Part shown: positions 34,154 through 42,740 of the stretch, piece by piece | Layout of the letters: each line of letters begins with the position of its first letter | Numbering within the stretch: position 1 is the stretch's first letter | Origin: Pseudobacter ginsenosidimutans | GTDB lineage: Bacteria > Bacteroidota > Bacteroidia > Chitinophagales > Chitinophagaceae | Direction: 5' to 3' | DNA length: 64,000 nt | NCBI RefSeq assembly: GCF_007970185.1 | Contig: NZ_CP042431.1 | Span: forward strand, 4,960,001 to 5,024,000 | Made by a program: the position numbers and the translations under genes | Notes under the pieces: model-generated | What the model saw: the letters and a program-made list of their open reading frames with translations, nothing else | Told to the model about the DNA's origin: nothing | The model's database searches: none

Positions 34154-37100
34154 ATGAAACAATTTTTACTGGCATTTACAGCTCTGTTCCTGATAGCAAC
34201 AGGGAGTTTTGCACAGGCGCCCGGTCTCATCAATTACCAGGGCGTGGCAAGGAATGCGGTCGGTAATGTACTGGCCAATGTCAAGATCACACTTCGTTTA
34301 TCCATTCGCGATAATTCGGCCGCAGGTCCGGTCGTTTATTCTGAAACGCGCTCACTCACTACCAATACAGTGGGTCTTTTCAACGTACAAATGGGAAGCC
34401 CCGGGGCCACCAATGTTTCCGGTACAATAGCCGGAGTGAATTGGGCTACCGGTTCAAAATATATCCAGGTGGAGATCGATCCGGCCGGAGGTAATGCATT
34501 CACTACTATCGGTACCTCTCAGCTGGCATCAGTTCCTTATGCGCTTACTGCCGGCAGTGGTTCTCCTGTTGGTCCCGCCGGTGGCGCACTTACGGGTACA
34601 TATCCCAATCCTCAACTGGCAGCCGGCGCAGTGAACACGAATTCGATCACTAATGGAAGTATTACCTTAAATAAACTTGCAGCAGGTGTTATCCCAACTT
34701 CTCTGCCTCCAAATGGGGCAGCAGGCGGAGCGCTCACAGGTAGTTATCCCAATCCCATGCTGGGCGTTAATTCAGTCAATACCATTCAACTGGTAGATGG
34801 ATCTGTTACACAAGCCAAACTGGGGCCTGGTGTTGTATTGCCTCCAGGTGGTGCAGCAGGCGGTGCATTAACAGGCACCTATCCCAATCCCGGCATTGCG
34901 GCTAACGCTGTTACCTCCACGCAGATTGCTGATAATGCAGTGACCAATTCAAAAATTGCGAATGGCGCTGTAGGCACAACAAAGATTGCCGATGGAAGTG
35001 TTAGCAATCCCAAACTGGCTGATAATTCAGTTGGTACCAATAAAATCCTTGATGCGAATGTTACAACACCCAAGCTGGCCGATGGTTCTGTGACCCTCGC
35101 GAAGATCGCACCAGGCGTGATCCCTGCAGGATTACCACCTACGGGTGCTGCCGGTGGTTCGCTGGCTGGTACTTATCCCAATCCAACCATTGCAGCCAAT
35201 GCTGTTACAACCGCCGAGCTCATGGATGGTGCCGTTGTTGCGGCCAAGCTGGCTGATGGCAGCGTAGTAACCATCAAACTCGCGGATGCTGCTGTAACTA
35301 CCAATAAGATCGCCGATGCAAATGTGACCACTCCCAAGCTCGCAGACGGATCTGTGACGCTTGCCAAGATAGCTCCTGGTGTGATCCCCGCAGGATTACC
35401 GCCAACAGGCCCTGCCGGTGGCGATCTCAGCGGCAGTTATCCCAACCCGTTAGTAGCACAATTGCAGGGAAGGCCTGTCAGCAATGTGGCGCCTGCGGTT
35501 AACCAGTTCCTTCGCTGGAATGGTGCAGCATGGGCTCCTGCTGCCGGTGGTGGAGGTGGTAGCCTTTCATTACCCTATGCTGCACTTGAAAATGATCCCA
35601 ATACCTTATTCTCTATCACCAATGATGGAGATGGCACATCTGTGGAAGGTGTCAATAATACAACTACTTCAAGCATTGCAGCGGTACGCGGTATTGTAAG
35701 CAGTACATCTCCAGGTGGATTTTCTTCCGGTGTTCGAGGTGTGAACAACGGAACAGGTGGTCTTGGTGTTGGTGTGTGGGGAAGCCAGAATGGCTCCGGT
35801 TGGGGCGTGTATGGCGTAACGCCAAACGGCCTTGGTGTATATGGTAATTCATCTGCCAATGGTTACGGTGTGTATGCAAACAGTAATACCGGAACTGGTC
35901 TGCAGGCTACAAGCAATAATGGTATTCCTGCCAGCATTGATATCTTCAACAACGCCAACAACAATAGTGCTCTGGTGGTAAATTCCGTAGGTAACGGAAC
36001 TGTTGTGAATGTAACCACTACCGGAAATGGAGCTGGTGTACGCGCAATCACCAATGCAGGCTTTGCCTTGCATGGTATTACCAGCGCAGTCTCTTCTGCT
36101 GGTGTAATAGGTGATAACAACGGAGGTGGTGAAGCTGTAGTGGGCAGAACTACCAGCGATATCGCAGGTGCAGTGGTGGGAAGGAACGATGGTGGTGGTT
36201 ATGGTGTGAGAGGTTTTATCGCAACAAACACTGCCAGTACCGCAGTTGGCGTACTGGGCCAGGTTGGTCTTAACAACAGTACCGGCAGGGCAGGACGCTT
36301 TGAGAATTTCAATCAATCAAATACCGAAGCCAATATACTTGAAGTTGCATCCAATAGTAATGGTAATATTCCCGATAATACATTGGGTAATGCCTCATCC
36401 TTCTTTCTGGATAACACAAATAGTGTAGGCGCTGCCGTTAGAGCGGAAGTGAATACCATCTTCGGGAATTTCGGTGCTGCAGGTGTGTTCGGAATATCTT
36501 CCGGAACAGGTGGTCGGGCAGGGCTGTTCTATGCTTCCAATCCATCGGGTAATGGGGCATCTTTGATTGCTCTTACTGATGGAAATGGTAATGCCATCAC
36601 TGCCAATGCAGGAAAAGATGGTAATGGCGTTGAAACAAATATCGATGGCGCAGGTACTGCCTTGTATGCCTGGGTGCCTACTTTTTCTGAAGGCCGGGCA
36701 GGCAGGTTCGAGATCTACAATGAAGACAATGACAATGAAGTAATCACTGTAAAAACTGTAGGCAATGGTACTGCGGGTAATTTCATGGTAGACCGTACTA
36801 CAGGCACTTCTCCGGCTGTGATGGGAGAGGTCAATTCTATGTTTGCCAACTTTGGAACAGCTGGCATTTACGGTCGCTCATCAGGTACCGGTGGCTATGC
36901 AGGATTGTTCTATTCCTCCAATCCAGGAGGTAACGGTCCGGCTATACTGGCGCTGACAGAAGGCAGCGGTAATGGTATTACTGCCAATGCGGGAGGAACT
37001 GGTGATGGCGTAGAAGCATCCTGTGATGGGACAGGCAATGCCATTTCAGGTTTCATACCTAATTTCGGAACAGGTAAGGCAGGCAGGTTTGCCAATTTCA

Positions 37101-37696
37101 ATAACGCCAACGGTCAACCGGTAGTACACGTATCCACTACGGGTACCGGTTCTACGCTGCTTGTTAACCATCAGGGACCATCTGGCAATATTGCCGTATA
37201 CCAAAGCAATTCAGTGAACGTAGCACGTATCAACAAAGCGGGAAGGGGATTCTTCAATGGCGGTACGCAGAATAGTGGCGCCGACGTAGCGGAATCCTTT
37301 GCTGTTACCGGATCTGCCGCTGCTTATGAAGCAGGGGATGTATTGGTGATTGCCACAGATGCCGATCGTACGGTTGAAAAATCAAGCACTCCCTATTCTA
37401 CACTGGTAGCAGGTGTATATGCTACCAAACCTGGTGTGCTGCTCACCGAAAAAGAGATCGATGAAGACCTTTCCGGCGAAGTTCCGATGGGTGTTATCGG
37501 TGTGATTCCCACCAAGGTTTGCCTGGAAGGCGGCGCTATCAAACGCGGCGATCTGCTGGTTACTTCCTCTATTGCAGGTGTAGCCATGAAGGCTGATCCT
37601 GATAAGGTGAAAGTAGGGCAGGTGATCGGGAAAGCATTACAGGACTACAATGCCGAAGGAACAGGCAAGATCAAAGTGCTGGTAAGTATTAAATAA
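34154..37696 (+). CDS. Large repetitive surface protein, tail-fibre-like repeats with C-terminal G2-like domain
   Basis: 1180 residues with the signal peptide MKQFLLAFTALFLIATGSFAQ. Residues 21-140 form a domain found at the head of such Bacteroidota proteins (GLINYQGVARNAVGNVLANV...). Residues 145-440 hold GGxLxGxYPNP modules alternating with short KxADGSVTxxKL beta-turn repeats, a pattern also seen in phage fibres and adhesins. Residues 470-1040 are Gly/Asn-rich repeats (GNGxxVxxxTxGNGxAxxA) predicted to fold as a beta-helix. The last about 130 residues (ADVAESFAVTG, then GDVLVIATDADRTVEKS and VIGVIPTKV) resemble the C-terminal peptidase G2 / endosialidase-chaperone type end domain. It is likely a long fibre on the cell surface. 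Ligand unknown. Confidence 0.78.
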   Translation: MKQFLLAFTALFLIATGSFAQAPGLINYQGVARNAVGNVLANVKITLRLSIRDNSAAGPVVYSETRSLTTNTVGLFNVQMGSPGATNVSGTIAGVNWATGSKYIQVEIDPAGGNAFTTIGTSQLASVPYALTAGSGSPVGPAGGALTGTYPNPQLAAGAVNTNSITNGSITLNKLAAGVIPTSLPPNGAAGGALTGSYPNPMLGVNSVNTIQLVDGSVTQAKLGPGVVLPPGGAAGGALTGTYPNPGIAANAVTSTQIADNAVTNSKIANGAVGTTKIADGSVSNPKLADNSVGTNKILDANVTTPKLADGSVTLAKIAPGVIPAGLPPTGAAGGSLAGTYPNPTIAANAVTTAELMDGAVVAAKLADGSVVTIKLADAAVTTNKIADANVTTPKLADGSVTLAKIAPGVIPAGLPPTGPAGGDLSGSYPNPLVAQLQGRPVSNVAPAVNQFLRWNGAAWAPAAGGGGGSLSLPYAALENDPNTLFSITNDGDGTSVEGVNNTTTSSIAAVRGIVSSTSPGGFSSGVRGVNNGTGGLGVGVWGSQNGSGWGVYGVTPNGLGVYGNSSANGYGVYANSNTGTGLQATSNNGIPASIDIFNNANNNSALVVNSVGNGTVVNVTTTGNGAGVRAITNAGFALHGITSAVSSAGVIGDNNGGGEAVVGRTTSDIAGAVVGRNDGGGYGVRGFIATNTASTAVGVLGQVGLNNSTGRAGRFENFNQSNTEANILEVASNSNGNIPDNTLGNASSFFLDNTNSVGAAVRAEVNTIFGNFGAAGVFGISSGTGGRAGLFYASNPSGNGASLIALTDGNGNAITANAGKDGNGVETNIDGAGTALYAWVPTFSEGRAGRFEIYNEDNDNEVITVKTVGNGTAGNFMVDRTTGTSPAVMGEVNSMFANFGTAGIYGRSSGTGGYAGLFYSSNPGGNGPAILALTEGSGNGITANAGGTGDGVEASCDGTGNAISGFIPNFGTGKAGRFANFNNANGQPVVHVSTTGTGSTLLVNHQGPSGNIAVYQSNSVNVARINKAGRGFFNGGTQNSGADVAESFAVTGSAAAYEAGDVLVIATDADRTVEKSSTPYSTLVAGVYATKPGVLLTEKEIDEDLSGEVPMGVIGVIPTKVCLEGGAIKRGDLLVTSSIAGVAMKADPDKVKVGQVIGKALQDYNAEGTGKIKVLVSIK
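34587..35470 (+). repeat. Degenerate tandem protein repeats (GGxLxGxYPNP / ADGSVTxxKL)
   Basis: Five GGxLxGxYPNP units occur at protein level, separated by variable numbers of about 10-residue VTxxKIADGSV units. Two blocks, 35057-35146 and 35321-35410, encode the same 30 residues with 19 silent codon differences. Confidence 0.85.
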
Positions 37697-37714
37697 CTGA
37701 ATTAAACAAAATAT

Positions 37715-38233
37715 ATGAGAAGAACATTTTTGATCCTGTGCATCCTCGCCCTGGTAGTTGCCTGCAACAACCTGATGGCGCAGGACGACAAAACATCATA
37801 CGACAGGAGCCGGAAGATTTCCGATCAGTTGAAGAATGGAACTGCACCCGGGATGAAATTCGGTCCAACAAGTAAAAAGAAAGTGAGTCTGAAAGAACCG
37901 ACTGCCGCCGAAAAATCTGCACGGTTCGGTCAGCAACTGAAGAGCGGTACGTTGCCCAACACCAATGCAAGAGGGGGAGGCGGAAGCGGAACCGTATCCC
38001 GTCCCCTCAATACCAATGCGAGAAGAAGCAGTGCAGGAACATCCAAACTGCCCAGTGAATCTGTTGCCGGTACTGAAGTAAAAAAATCTCCTCCAACTAT
38101 TCAGGCGCCTAAACTGGATCAGGGTGGTGTGAAAGAAGAGTTGACCGTACCTGTGCACGTGAATCCAAAGACTACTGCGCCTTCCAAACCAACCGGCGCT
38201 ACTGAAAGAAAGAAAACACCCGGAAAGGAATAA
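37715..38233 (+). CDS. Low-complexity secreted protein downstream of the fibre gene
   Basis: 172 residues. The N-terminus FLILCILALVVACNNLMAQ can be read as a lipoprotein signal (VVAC) or as a cleaved peptide ending LMAQ. The rest is polar and disordered, rich in Lys, Ser, Thr, Gly and Pro. It contains two related units, KISDQLKNGTAPGMKFG and SARFGQQLKSGTLPNTNARG, and a twice-used NTNAR. No family is recognised. It starts 18 bases after the fibre gene, is followed by a strong terminator and closes the three-gene surface set; a helper or anchoring role for the fibre is a guess. Confidence 0.6.
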   Translation: MRRTFLILCILALVVACNNLMAQDDKTSYDRSRKISDQLKNGTAPGMKFGPTSKKKVSLKEPTAAEKSARFGQQLKSGTLPNTNARGGGGSGTVSRPLNTNARRSSAGTSKLPSESVAGTEVKKSPPTIQAPKLDQGGVKEELTVPVHVNPKTTAPSKPTGATERKKTPGKE

Positions 38234-38254
38234 GGATACATAAGCAGAAAGAAA

Positions 38255-38310
38255 CGATCCGCAATGCGAAATACATTCATTACCATGATGTATATGCGCA
38301 TTGCGGATCG
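38255..38310. terminator. Strong hairpin after the surface-protein operon
   Basis: CGATCCGCAATGCG (38255-38268) and CGCATTGCGGATCG (38297-38310) pair perfectly over 14 bp. The loop contains an ATACAT/ATGTAT inner stem. It lies between convergent genes and can serve both. Confidence 0.75.
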
Positions 38311-38343
38311 TGTGTTTAATAAATCTTGTTATTTGCTGCTATA

Positions 38344-38997
38344 TCAATAGCCAACTGTAAAACGTTTGCGGGAGAACTGTTGTTTCTCTACTTCATCTAT
38401 CACGGCCATACAGAGATCTTCCACACTGATGATGCTGTGTTTCTCATTGTTGAATACAGGCTGGTCTGTACCGGTTCTGTACTGTCCCGTGCGACCGATC
38501 TTTAGGGTGTGGTTCATTTCGATAGCCGGACTCAGGAATGTCCAGTCCAGATCATTTTCCTTCTTCAGCTCATTCAGGAAATCCCTTGCTGCTGTGGCGC
38601 CGCCTTTGTAAGCGTCGGGGAAACCGGGACTGTCAACCAGCTGCAATCCTGGTTTGATCTCCAGGCTGCCTGCGCCACCGATCACGATGATGCGTGGTAC
38701 ACCTGCTTCTTTGGTGGCCTCCAGAATAGACCTGGACCCTTGCATGAAATCCGCATAGATATTGGGATTGGTCCAGCCACTATTGTAAGCGCTGATCACC
38801 ACATCGCTTCCTGCCAGCAGGGGAGCGAGTGCAGCTTCGTCCATTACATCACAACCTTTGATGGTGAGATGGGGATGATGTAGTTTGATCTTTTCCGGGT
38901 TTCGTACGATGGCCGTTACTTTATGGCCACGGTCCAGGGCCTCCTGCAATAAATGACTGCCAACAAAACCTGATGCGCCGATGATCGCAAGTTTCAT
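38344..38997 (-). CDS. NAD(P)-binding atypical SDR (NmrA / YhfK-like)
   Basis: 217 residues. The Rossmann motif IIGASGFVGSHLLQEALDRG (GxSGxxG type) is at residues 4-23, followed by VTAIVRNPEK, where an Arg at the end of strand 2 favours NADP. The IVIGGAGSLEIKPG strand and a LSPAIEM segment fit the small YwnB/YhfK group of atypical short-chain dehydrogenases. The classical YxxxK pair is not clear, as in many members of this group, so activity may be redox sensing rather than catalysis. It stands alone; no partner is evident. Confidence 0.82.
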   Translation of the reverse strand: MKLAIIGASGFVGSHLLQEALDRGHKVTAIVRNPEKIKLHHPHLTIKGCDVMDEAALAPLLAGSDVVISAYNSGWTNPNIYADFMQGSRSILEATKEAGVPRIIVIGGAGSLEIKPGLQLVDSPGFPDAYKGGATAARDFLNELKKENDLDWTFLSPAIEMNHTLKIGRTGQYRTGTDQPVFNNEKHSIISVEDLCMAVIDEVEKQQFSRKRFTVGY

Positions 38998-39122
38998 ATC
39001 AAATATGTTTAAACGTTAGGAATAGCCGGGACTGACAGGGGAAGGGAAGAGGAGATAAAGTTGAGGAATTTTGAGGAAACTGGTTGAAAATAATTGGCGG
39101 GGCATAGAAGTACGAACAAATA

Positions 39123-39152
39123 GCAGTCACTCGCCGGGAGGCGAGCGACTGC
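39123..39152. repeat. Palindromic repeat, copy 3 (single unit)
   Basis: GCAGTCACTCGCC-GGGA-GGCGAGCGACTGC is a 13-bp stem with one mismatch. Its right 23 bases match the right arm of copy 1 (6676-6698) exactly. Similarity to copy 1 continues past the stem (CTATTT on the minus strand). It lies 16 bases beyond the helicase stop and may help end that transcript. Confidence 0.8.
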
Positions 39153-39168
39153 CATACTCTGTTTATCC

Positions 39169-42030
39169 TTAACTGAACAGGAACTGGATATCATCCTCCG
39201 TGAGTGCTTTTACAAAGCCTTCGTCTTCCGATACCAGGTCTTCCGCCAGTTGTTTTTTACGTTGCTGCAGTTGAATGATCTTTTCTTCGATCGTGTCTTT
39301 ACAGATCATTTTGTAAGCGAAGATGTTCTTCGTTTGCCCGATACGGTGAGTTCGGTCGATGGCCTGTTGCTGCACGGCTGTATTCCACCAGGGGTCTACC
39401 AGGAATACATAACTGGCAGCCGTGAGGTTCAGACCGGCATTGCCTGCTTTCAGGCTGATGAGGAAAACGTTGGTGGTATTGCCTTCTGTCTGGAATGCTT
39501 CCACCATCTCCGCTCTTTTGGCGGGCGGAGTGGACCCATCGAAATGGAAGAAGTTGATGCCCTTTTCACGGCAGGCTTCAGCCAGGAGATCCAGCATGCT
39601 GGTGAATTGAGAGAATACCAGCACCTTCTGGTCTTTCAGGTTATTGCTGAGCTCATCCATCAGCATTTCCGTTTTCACTGCATCAGTGCAGGTGCGGTCT
39701 TCCGATGGCAGAAGAAGCGGTGAGTTGCAAAGCTGCCGCAGTTTAAGCATGCCCTGCAATACGGCGAGCTTGCTTTTGTTGAGGCCTTCGCTTTGGATAT
39801 TGAGGAAGAGACTGCTGCGGATATTGTCGCGGATACTGTCGTACAGCGCTTTTTGTGCAGTGCCCATTTCGCACCACATCACTATTTCCGTTTTTTCCGG
39901 GAGGTCTTTGGCCACCTGGTTCTTTGTTCTGCGAAGTATGAAGGGCGCAGTGAGTTTTTGCAGTCCCTGGATCTTTCCCTCATCATGAAAACGATCGATG
40001 GGATCTGCGTATTCGCGCTTGAAGAATTCCCGGCTGCCGAAGATGCCAGGCAGGAGGAAATCGAGCTGCGCATAGAGATCGAATGTATTGTTCATCACCG
40101 GTGTGCCGCTCAAAGCGATGCGGGATGCGCATTGCAGCCTGGCCACCGCTTTGGTGATCTGTGCGGCGGGGTTCTTGATATTATGACTTTCGTCCAGCAC
40201 CACCACGCCGAACTGTTTATTGCCGAGATGATCGATATCTGAACGGATAGTGCCATAACTGGTGATCACCACCTGGCTTTGCGCGTTCTGAAGAGTACTG
40301 ATGTCGCGGTCGCTGCCATGATACACCCAGGTGCTGATACCCGGCGCAAATTTCAGCAGCTCCGATTGCCAGTTATAGATCAGTGATGAAGGTGCGATAA
40401 TGATATGCACTGCTTCGGGATTCACCTGCAACTGATGTGCAAGGAAGCAGATGGTCTGAAGCGTTTTACCAAGACCCATATCATCTGCAAGACAAGCCCC
40501 GGCACCTGCTTCTGCCAGCAATTGCATCCATTCGAAACCTTTCTGCTGATAAGGGCGGAGTGTGGCGTTCACGGCAGCGGGAACGGGATAGAGCGTGGAA
40601 TCGGGTTCCTGCCATTTGACCCAGCGTTGCCGCCAGCCATCTGCCAGCACGGGTTTGAGGGCCTGCACCGTTTCGCCATTGCGTTGCTCGCCGAAGGCCA
40701 TCCATTTGCTGACCTTCATTTCCTTCTTGTTCAGTTTTCCATGTTTGAAGATGGCGCCGAACTGCTGCAGCCATTCATCATCCAGGATTCCGAAGGAGCC
40801 GTCTTTCAGCATGATGGTGCGCTGACCGGCCAGTAATATTTTCTGTAATTCTTCCAGCGGGATCGCTTCATCGCCGAAAGACACTTTCACTTCCATGATC
40901 AGGAAATGTTCTTCTTCGCGCAGCACATTCATCAGGGTTTCCGGCTTATGCTGCGAGTAACGGAAATGCTGGAGCATATCCATTCCCGTTAGCTCGATAT
41001 TGAGCTCGAGTAATTTATGATAGGCTTTCAGGAACCATTGCTTTTTCTGAGCTTCCGCAAAAGCGAGATAGAAGTAACCATTCATCTGTTTGCTGAACAG
41101 CGGGTGCATGCTTTCCAGTAATTGCGTGAACTGTGTTTCCGCTTCCTTGTTGCGGTTGATGCGGTACACTTCACCATGACGGTTGAATTCCACACTTTCT
41201 TTGAATGGTCCCTCAATGAGGAAACCATCATAGAGCCATTGCGGCGTGAGCATGAGAAAGGCATTGCTGAGCTCGCTGAGCATCACACGGTTCACGGGTG
41301 CCACATCGATGGCCTTCTGTTCGAACAGCTCATTCCGGTTAACCGGATAATCCTCCTCCAGCTTGCCAAGTATCTCGCGCGCCAGGCCCTGCGGGTCTTT
41401 ACTATATTGTGATGGCTTTTGTTGTTCCAGCCATTCGAGCGTTTGAAAATCCTTGTAGGCGAGCAGGTAGTATTCGTTACGGCTTTCCAGCAAAAAGTGG
41501 AATCTTGTAAATTCCTGGAGAGGGTAGGCCTGGTTATTCAGTACGATGGTGGTGCGCAATTCCAATCCTGCCGGCTCTTTCACCACTTCAAACTGCAGTT
41601 GTGGTTTGTACACGCTGAATACACAGGGGCCTGTGCGGTAGTTCCCTTTTTCTGTTTTCACTTTATGGAACCATTTACTCAGGATGGCGAATGGCTTCAG
41701 TGTTTCCAGGGTGCCATGCAGCTCGCGGAGCATCGCATTGCGGTAGAAAGGTTCGTAAGCGATGCCGGCACGCTTGATGGTATAGCGTTGTTTCACCTGC
41801 CCGATAGTGGCATTGATATTCGCTTTGGAGAACTGCTGCAGGAGCTCACGCGCAGGTTTCGGCAATTGATCATAGTTCACCTTCAGTTCTGTGGCATCCA
41901 GTTCCTTGTTGATGAAGGTAGTGCCCTTGGCATTCTTCACTATGTGGAGGCTTTCCAGCACCTGGTGGTCTTCCAGCATTCTTTGAGGACATAATAACAG
42001 AACGGTCTTCAGCTCATCTTTCATTGCCAT
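39169..42030 (-). CDS. SNF2-family DEAD/DEAH helicase
   Basis: 953 residues from the ATG at 42030 (MAMKDELKT). The frame stays open to 42105, but that extension is encoded by the TetR operator palindrome and is unlikely to be translated. The first about 450 residues are a Bacteroidota-specific accessory region. The SNF2 ATPase follows, with motif I ADDMGLGKT, motif II VVLDESHNIKN, ALSGTPVMNN (motif III) and FILRRTKNQV. The C-terminal lobe has FSQFTSMLDLL, KAGNAGLNLTAA and QAIDRTHRIGQ. These are ATP-driven translocases that remodel protein-DNA complexes, such as RapA on stalled RNA polymerase. No nuclease or methylase gene is adjacent. Confidence 0.92.
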   Translation of the reverse strand: MAMKDELKTVLLLCPQRMLEDHQVLESLHIVKNAKGTTFINKELDATELKVNYDQLPKPARELLQQFSKANINATIGQVKQRYTIKRAGIAYEPFYRNAMLRELHGTLETLKPFAILSKWFHKVKTEKGNYRTGPCVFSVYKPQLQFEVVKEPAGLELRTTIVLNNQAYPLQEFTRFHFLLESRNEYYLLAYKDFQTLEWLEQQKPSQYSKDPQGLAREILGKLEEDYPVNRNELFEQKAIDVAPVNRVMLSELSNAFLMLTPQWLYDGFLIEGPFKESVEFNRHGEVYRINRNKEAETQFTQLLESMHPLFSKQMNGYFYLAFAEAQKKQWFLKAYHKLLELNIELTGMDMLQHFRYSQHKPETLMNVLREEEHFLIMEVKVSFGDEAIPLEELQKILLAGQRTIMLKDGSFGILDDEWLQQFGAIFKHGKLNKKEMKVSKWMAFGEQRNGETVQALKPVLADGWRQRWVKWQEPDSTLYPVPAAVNATLRPYQQKGFEWMQLLAEAGAGACLADDMGLGKTLQTICFLAHQLQVNPEAVHIIIAPSSLIYNWQSELLKFAPGISTWVYHGSDRDISTLQNAQSQVVITSYGTIRSDIDHLGNKQFGVVVLDESHNIKNPAAQITKAVARLQCASRIALSGTPVMNNTFDLYAQLDFLLPGIFGSREFFKREYADPIDRFHDEGKIQGLQKLTAPFILRRTKNQVAKDLPEKTEIVMWCEMGTAQKALYDSIRDNIRSSLFLNIQSEGLNKSKLAVLQGMLKLRQLCNSPLLLPSEDRTCTDAVKTEMLMDELSNNLKDQKVLVFSQFTSMLDLLAEACREKGINFFHFDGSTPPAKRAEMVEAFQTEGNTTNVFLISLKAGNAGLNLTAASYVFLVDPWWNTAVQQQAIDRTHRIGQTKNIFAYKMICKDTIEEKIIQLQQRKKQLAEDLVSEDEGFVKALTEDDIQFLFS

Positions 42031-42088
42031 AGATAAAATCCGGACTTTTGGCCGCGAACATACAAATTTTTTCAGGAGCGATATTAAA

Positions 42089-42106
42089 AGTGAATGATCA
42101 TTCACT
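42089..42106. promoter_or_regulatory. Perfect 18-bp operator palindrome of the TetR regulator
   Basis: AGTGAATGATCATTCACT is fully symmetric and ends one base before the -7 box of the tetR gene. TetR-family repressors bind such sites, often autoregulating and controlling a linked exporter. It also lies about 60 bases upstream of the divergent helicase start. Confidence 0.8.
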
Positions 42107-42114
42107 TATCTTTG
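42107..42114 (+). promoter_or_regulatory. -7 box of the tetR-MFS operon
   Basis: TATCTTTG, a perfect TAnnTTTG. Transcription would begin near 42120, only about two bases before the ATG at 42122, so the message is nearly leaderless. Confidence 0.6.
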
Positions 42115-42121
42115 CCTCCTT

Positions 42122-42712
42122 ATGCGGACCCGCGACGAAAATAAAGTACTTGCCATCAGGGAAAAGGCCATAGACCTGATGGTGGAGGAAGGTCTTGAAG
42201 GCTTCAGTATCCAGAAGCTGGCAAAGGCTGCGGGGGTCTCGCCTGCCACGATCTATATCTATTACAAAGACAGGGAAGACCTGATCATCCAGTTGAGTAT
42301 CGAACTTACCAATACATTACTGGAATACAGTTTGCGTGATTTTGATCCGGCGATGAGTTTTTCGGATGGATTGAAGCTGCAGTGGAAGAACCGGGTGGCG
42401 CATTTCATGAAATTTCCCAAGCATGTGGAATTCATCGAGCATATCCGGTATTCTCCTTTGTACGAGCAGGTGCGTGCGCATATGATAGTTCAGTTCGGTG
42501 AAGCGATGGGGGCTTTCGTGCACAACGCCATCCGCAACAAACAATTGAATAAGCTGCCATTTGAAGTGTACTGGGCTGTGGCTTTTGCGCCTTTGTACCA
42601 ACTGATGAAATTCCATTCCCAGGGCAGAAGCCATAAAAGTGAACATTTCGCCCTGAATAACAAACTCCTGATGCAAACCTGCGAACTGGTGATCAAAGGC
42701 CTTACACCATAG
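42122..42712 (+). CDS. TetR/AcrR-family transcriptional repressor
   Basis: 196 residues. The N-terminal helix-turn-helix (AIREKAIDLMVEEGLEGFSI, then LAKAAGVSPATIYIYYKDRE) is at residues 11-55, typical of TetR. A helical ligand-binding and dimerisation domain follows. A perfect palindrome directly upstream suggests autoregulation, and the MFS exporter gene follows after 28 bases. The simplest model is induction of the exporter by its own substrate. The inducer cannot be read from sequence. Confidence 0.9.
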   Translation: MRTRDENKVLAIREKAIDLMVEEGLEGFSIQKLAKAAGVSPATIYIYYKDREDLIIQLSIELTNTLLEYSLRDFDPAMSFSDGLKLQWKNRVAHFMKFPKHVEFIEHIRYSPLYEQVRAHMIVQFGEAMGAFVHNAIRNKQLNKLPFEVYWAVAFAPLYQLMKFHSQGRSHKSEHFALNNKLLMQTCELVIKGLTP

Positions 42713-42740
42713 CAGTTATTTGCATTAACCACTACAATAT

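Noticed and set aside
34587-35470. CRISPR-like or satellite repeat
   Set aside because: Periodicity is at protein level with variable spacing and silent differences; there are no identical DNA repeats or unique spacers.
34154-37696. Prophage tail-fibre gene
   Set aside because: The repeats resemble phage fibres, but there is a signal peptide, no phage gene nearby, and the flanking genes are exported proteins of Bacteroidota type.
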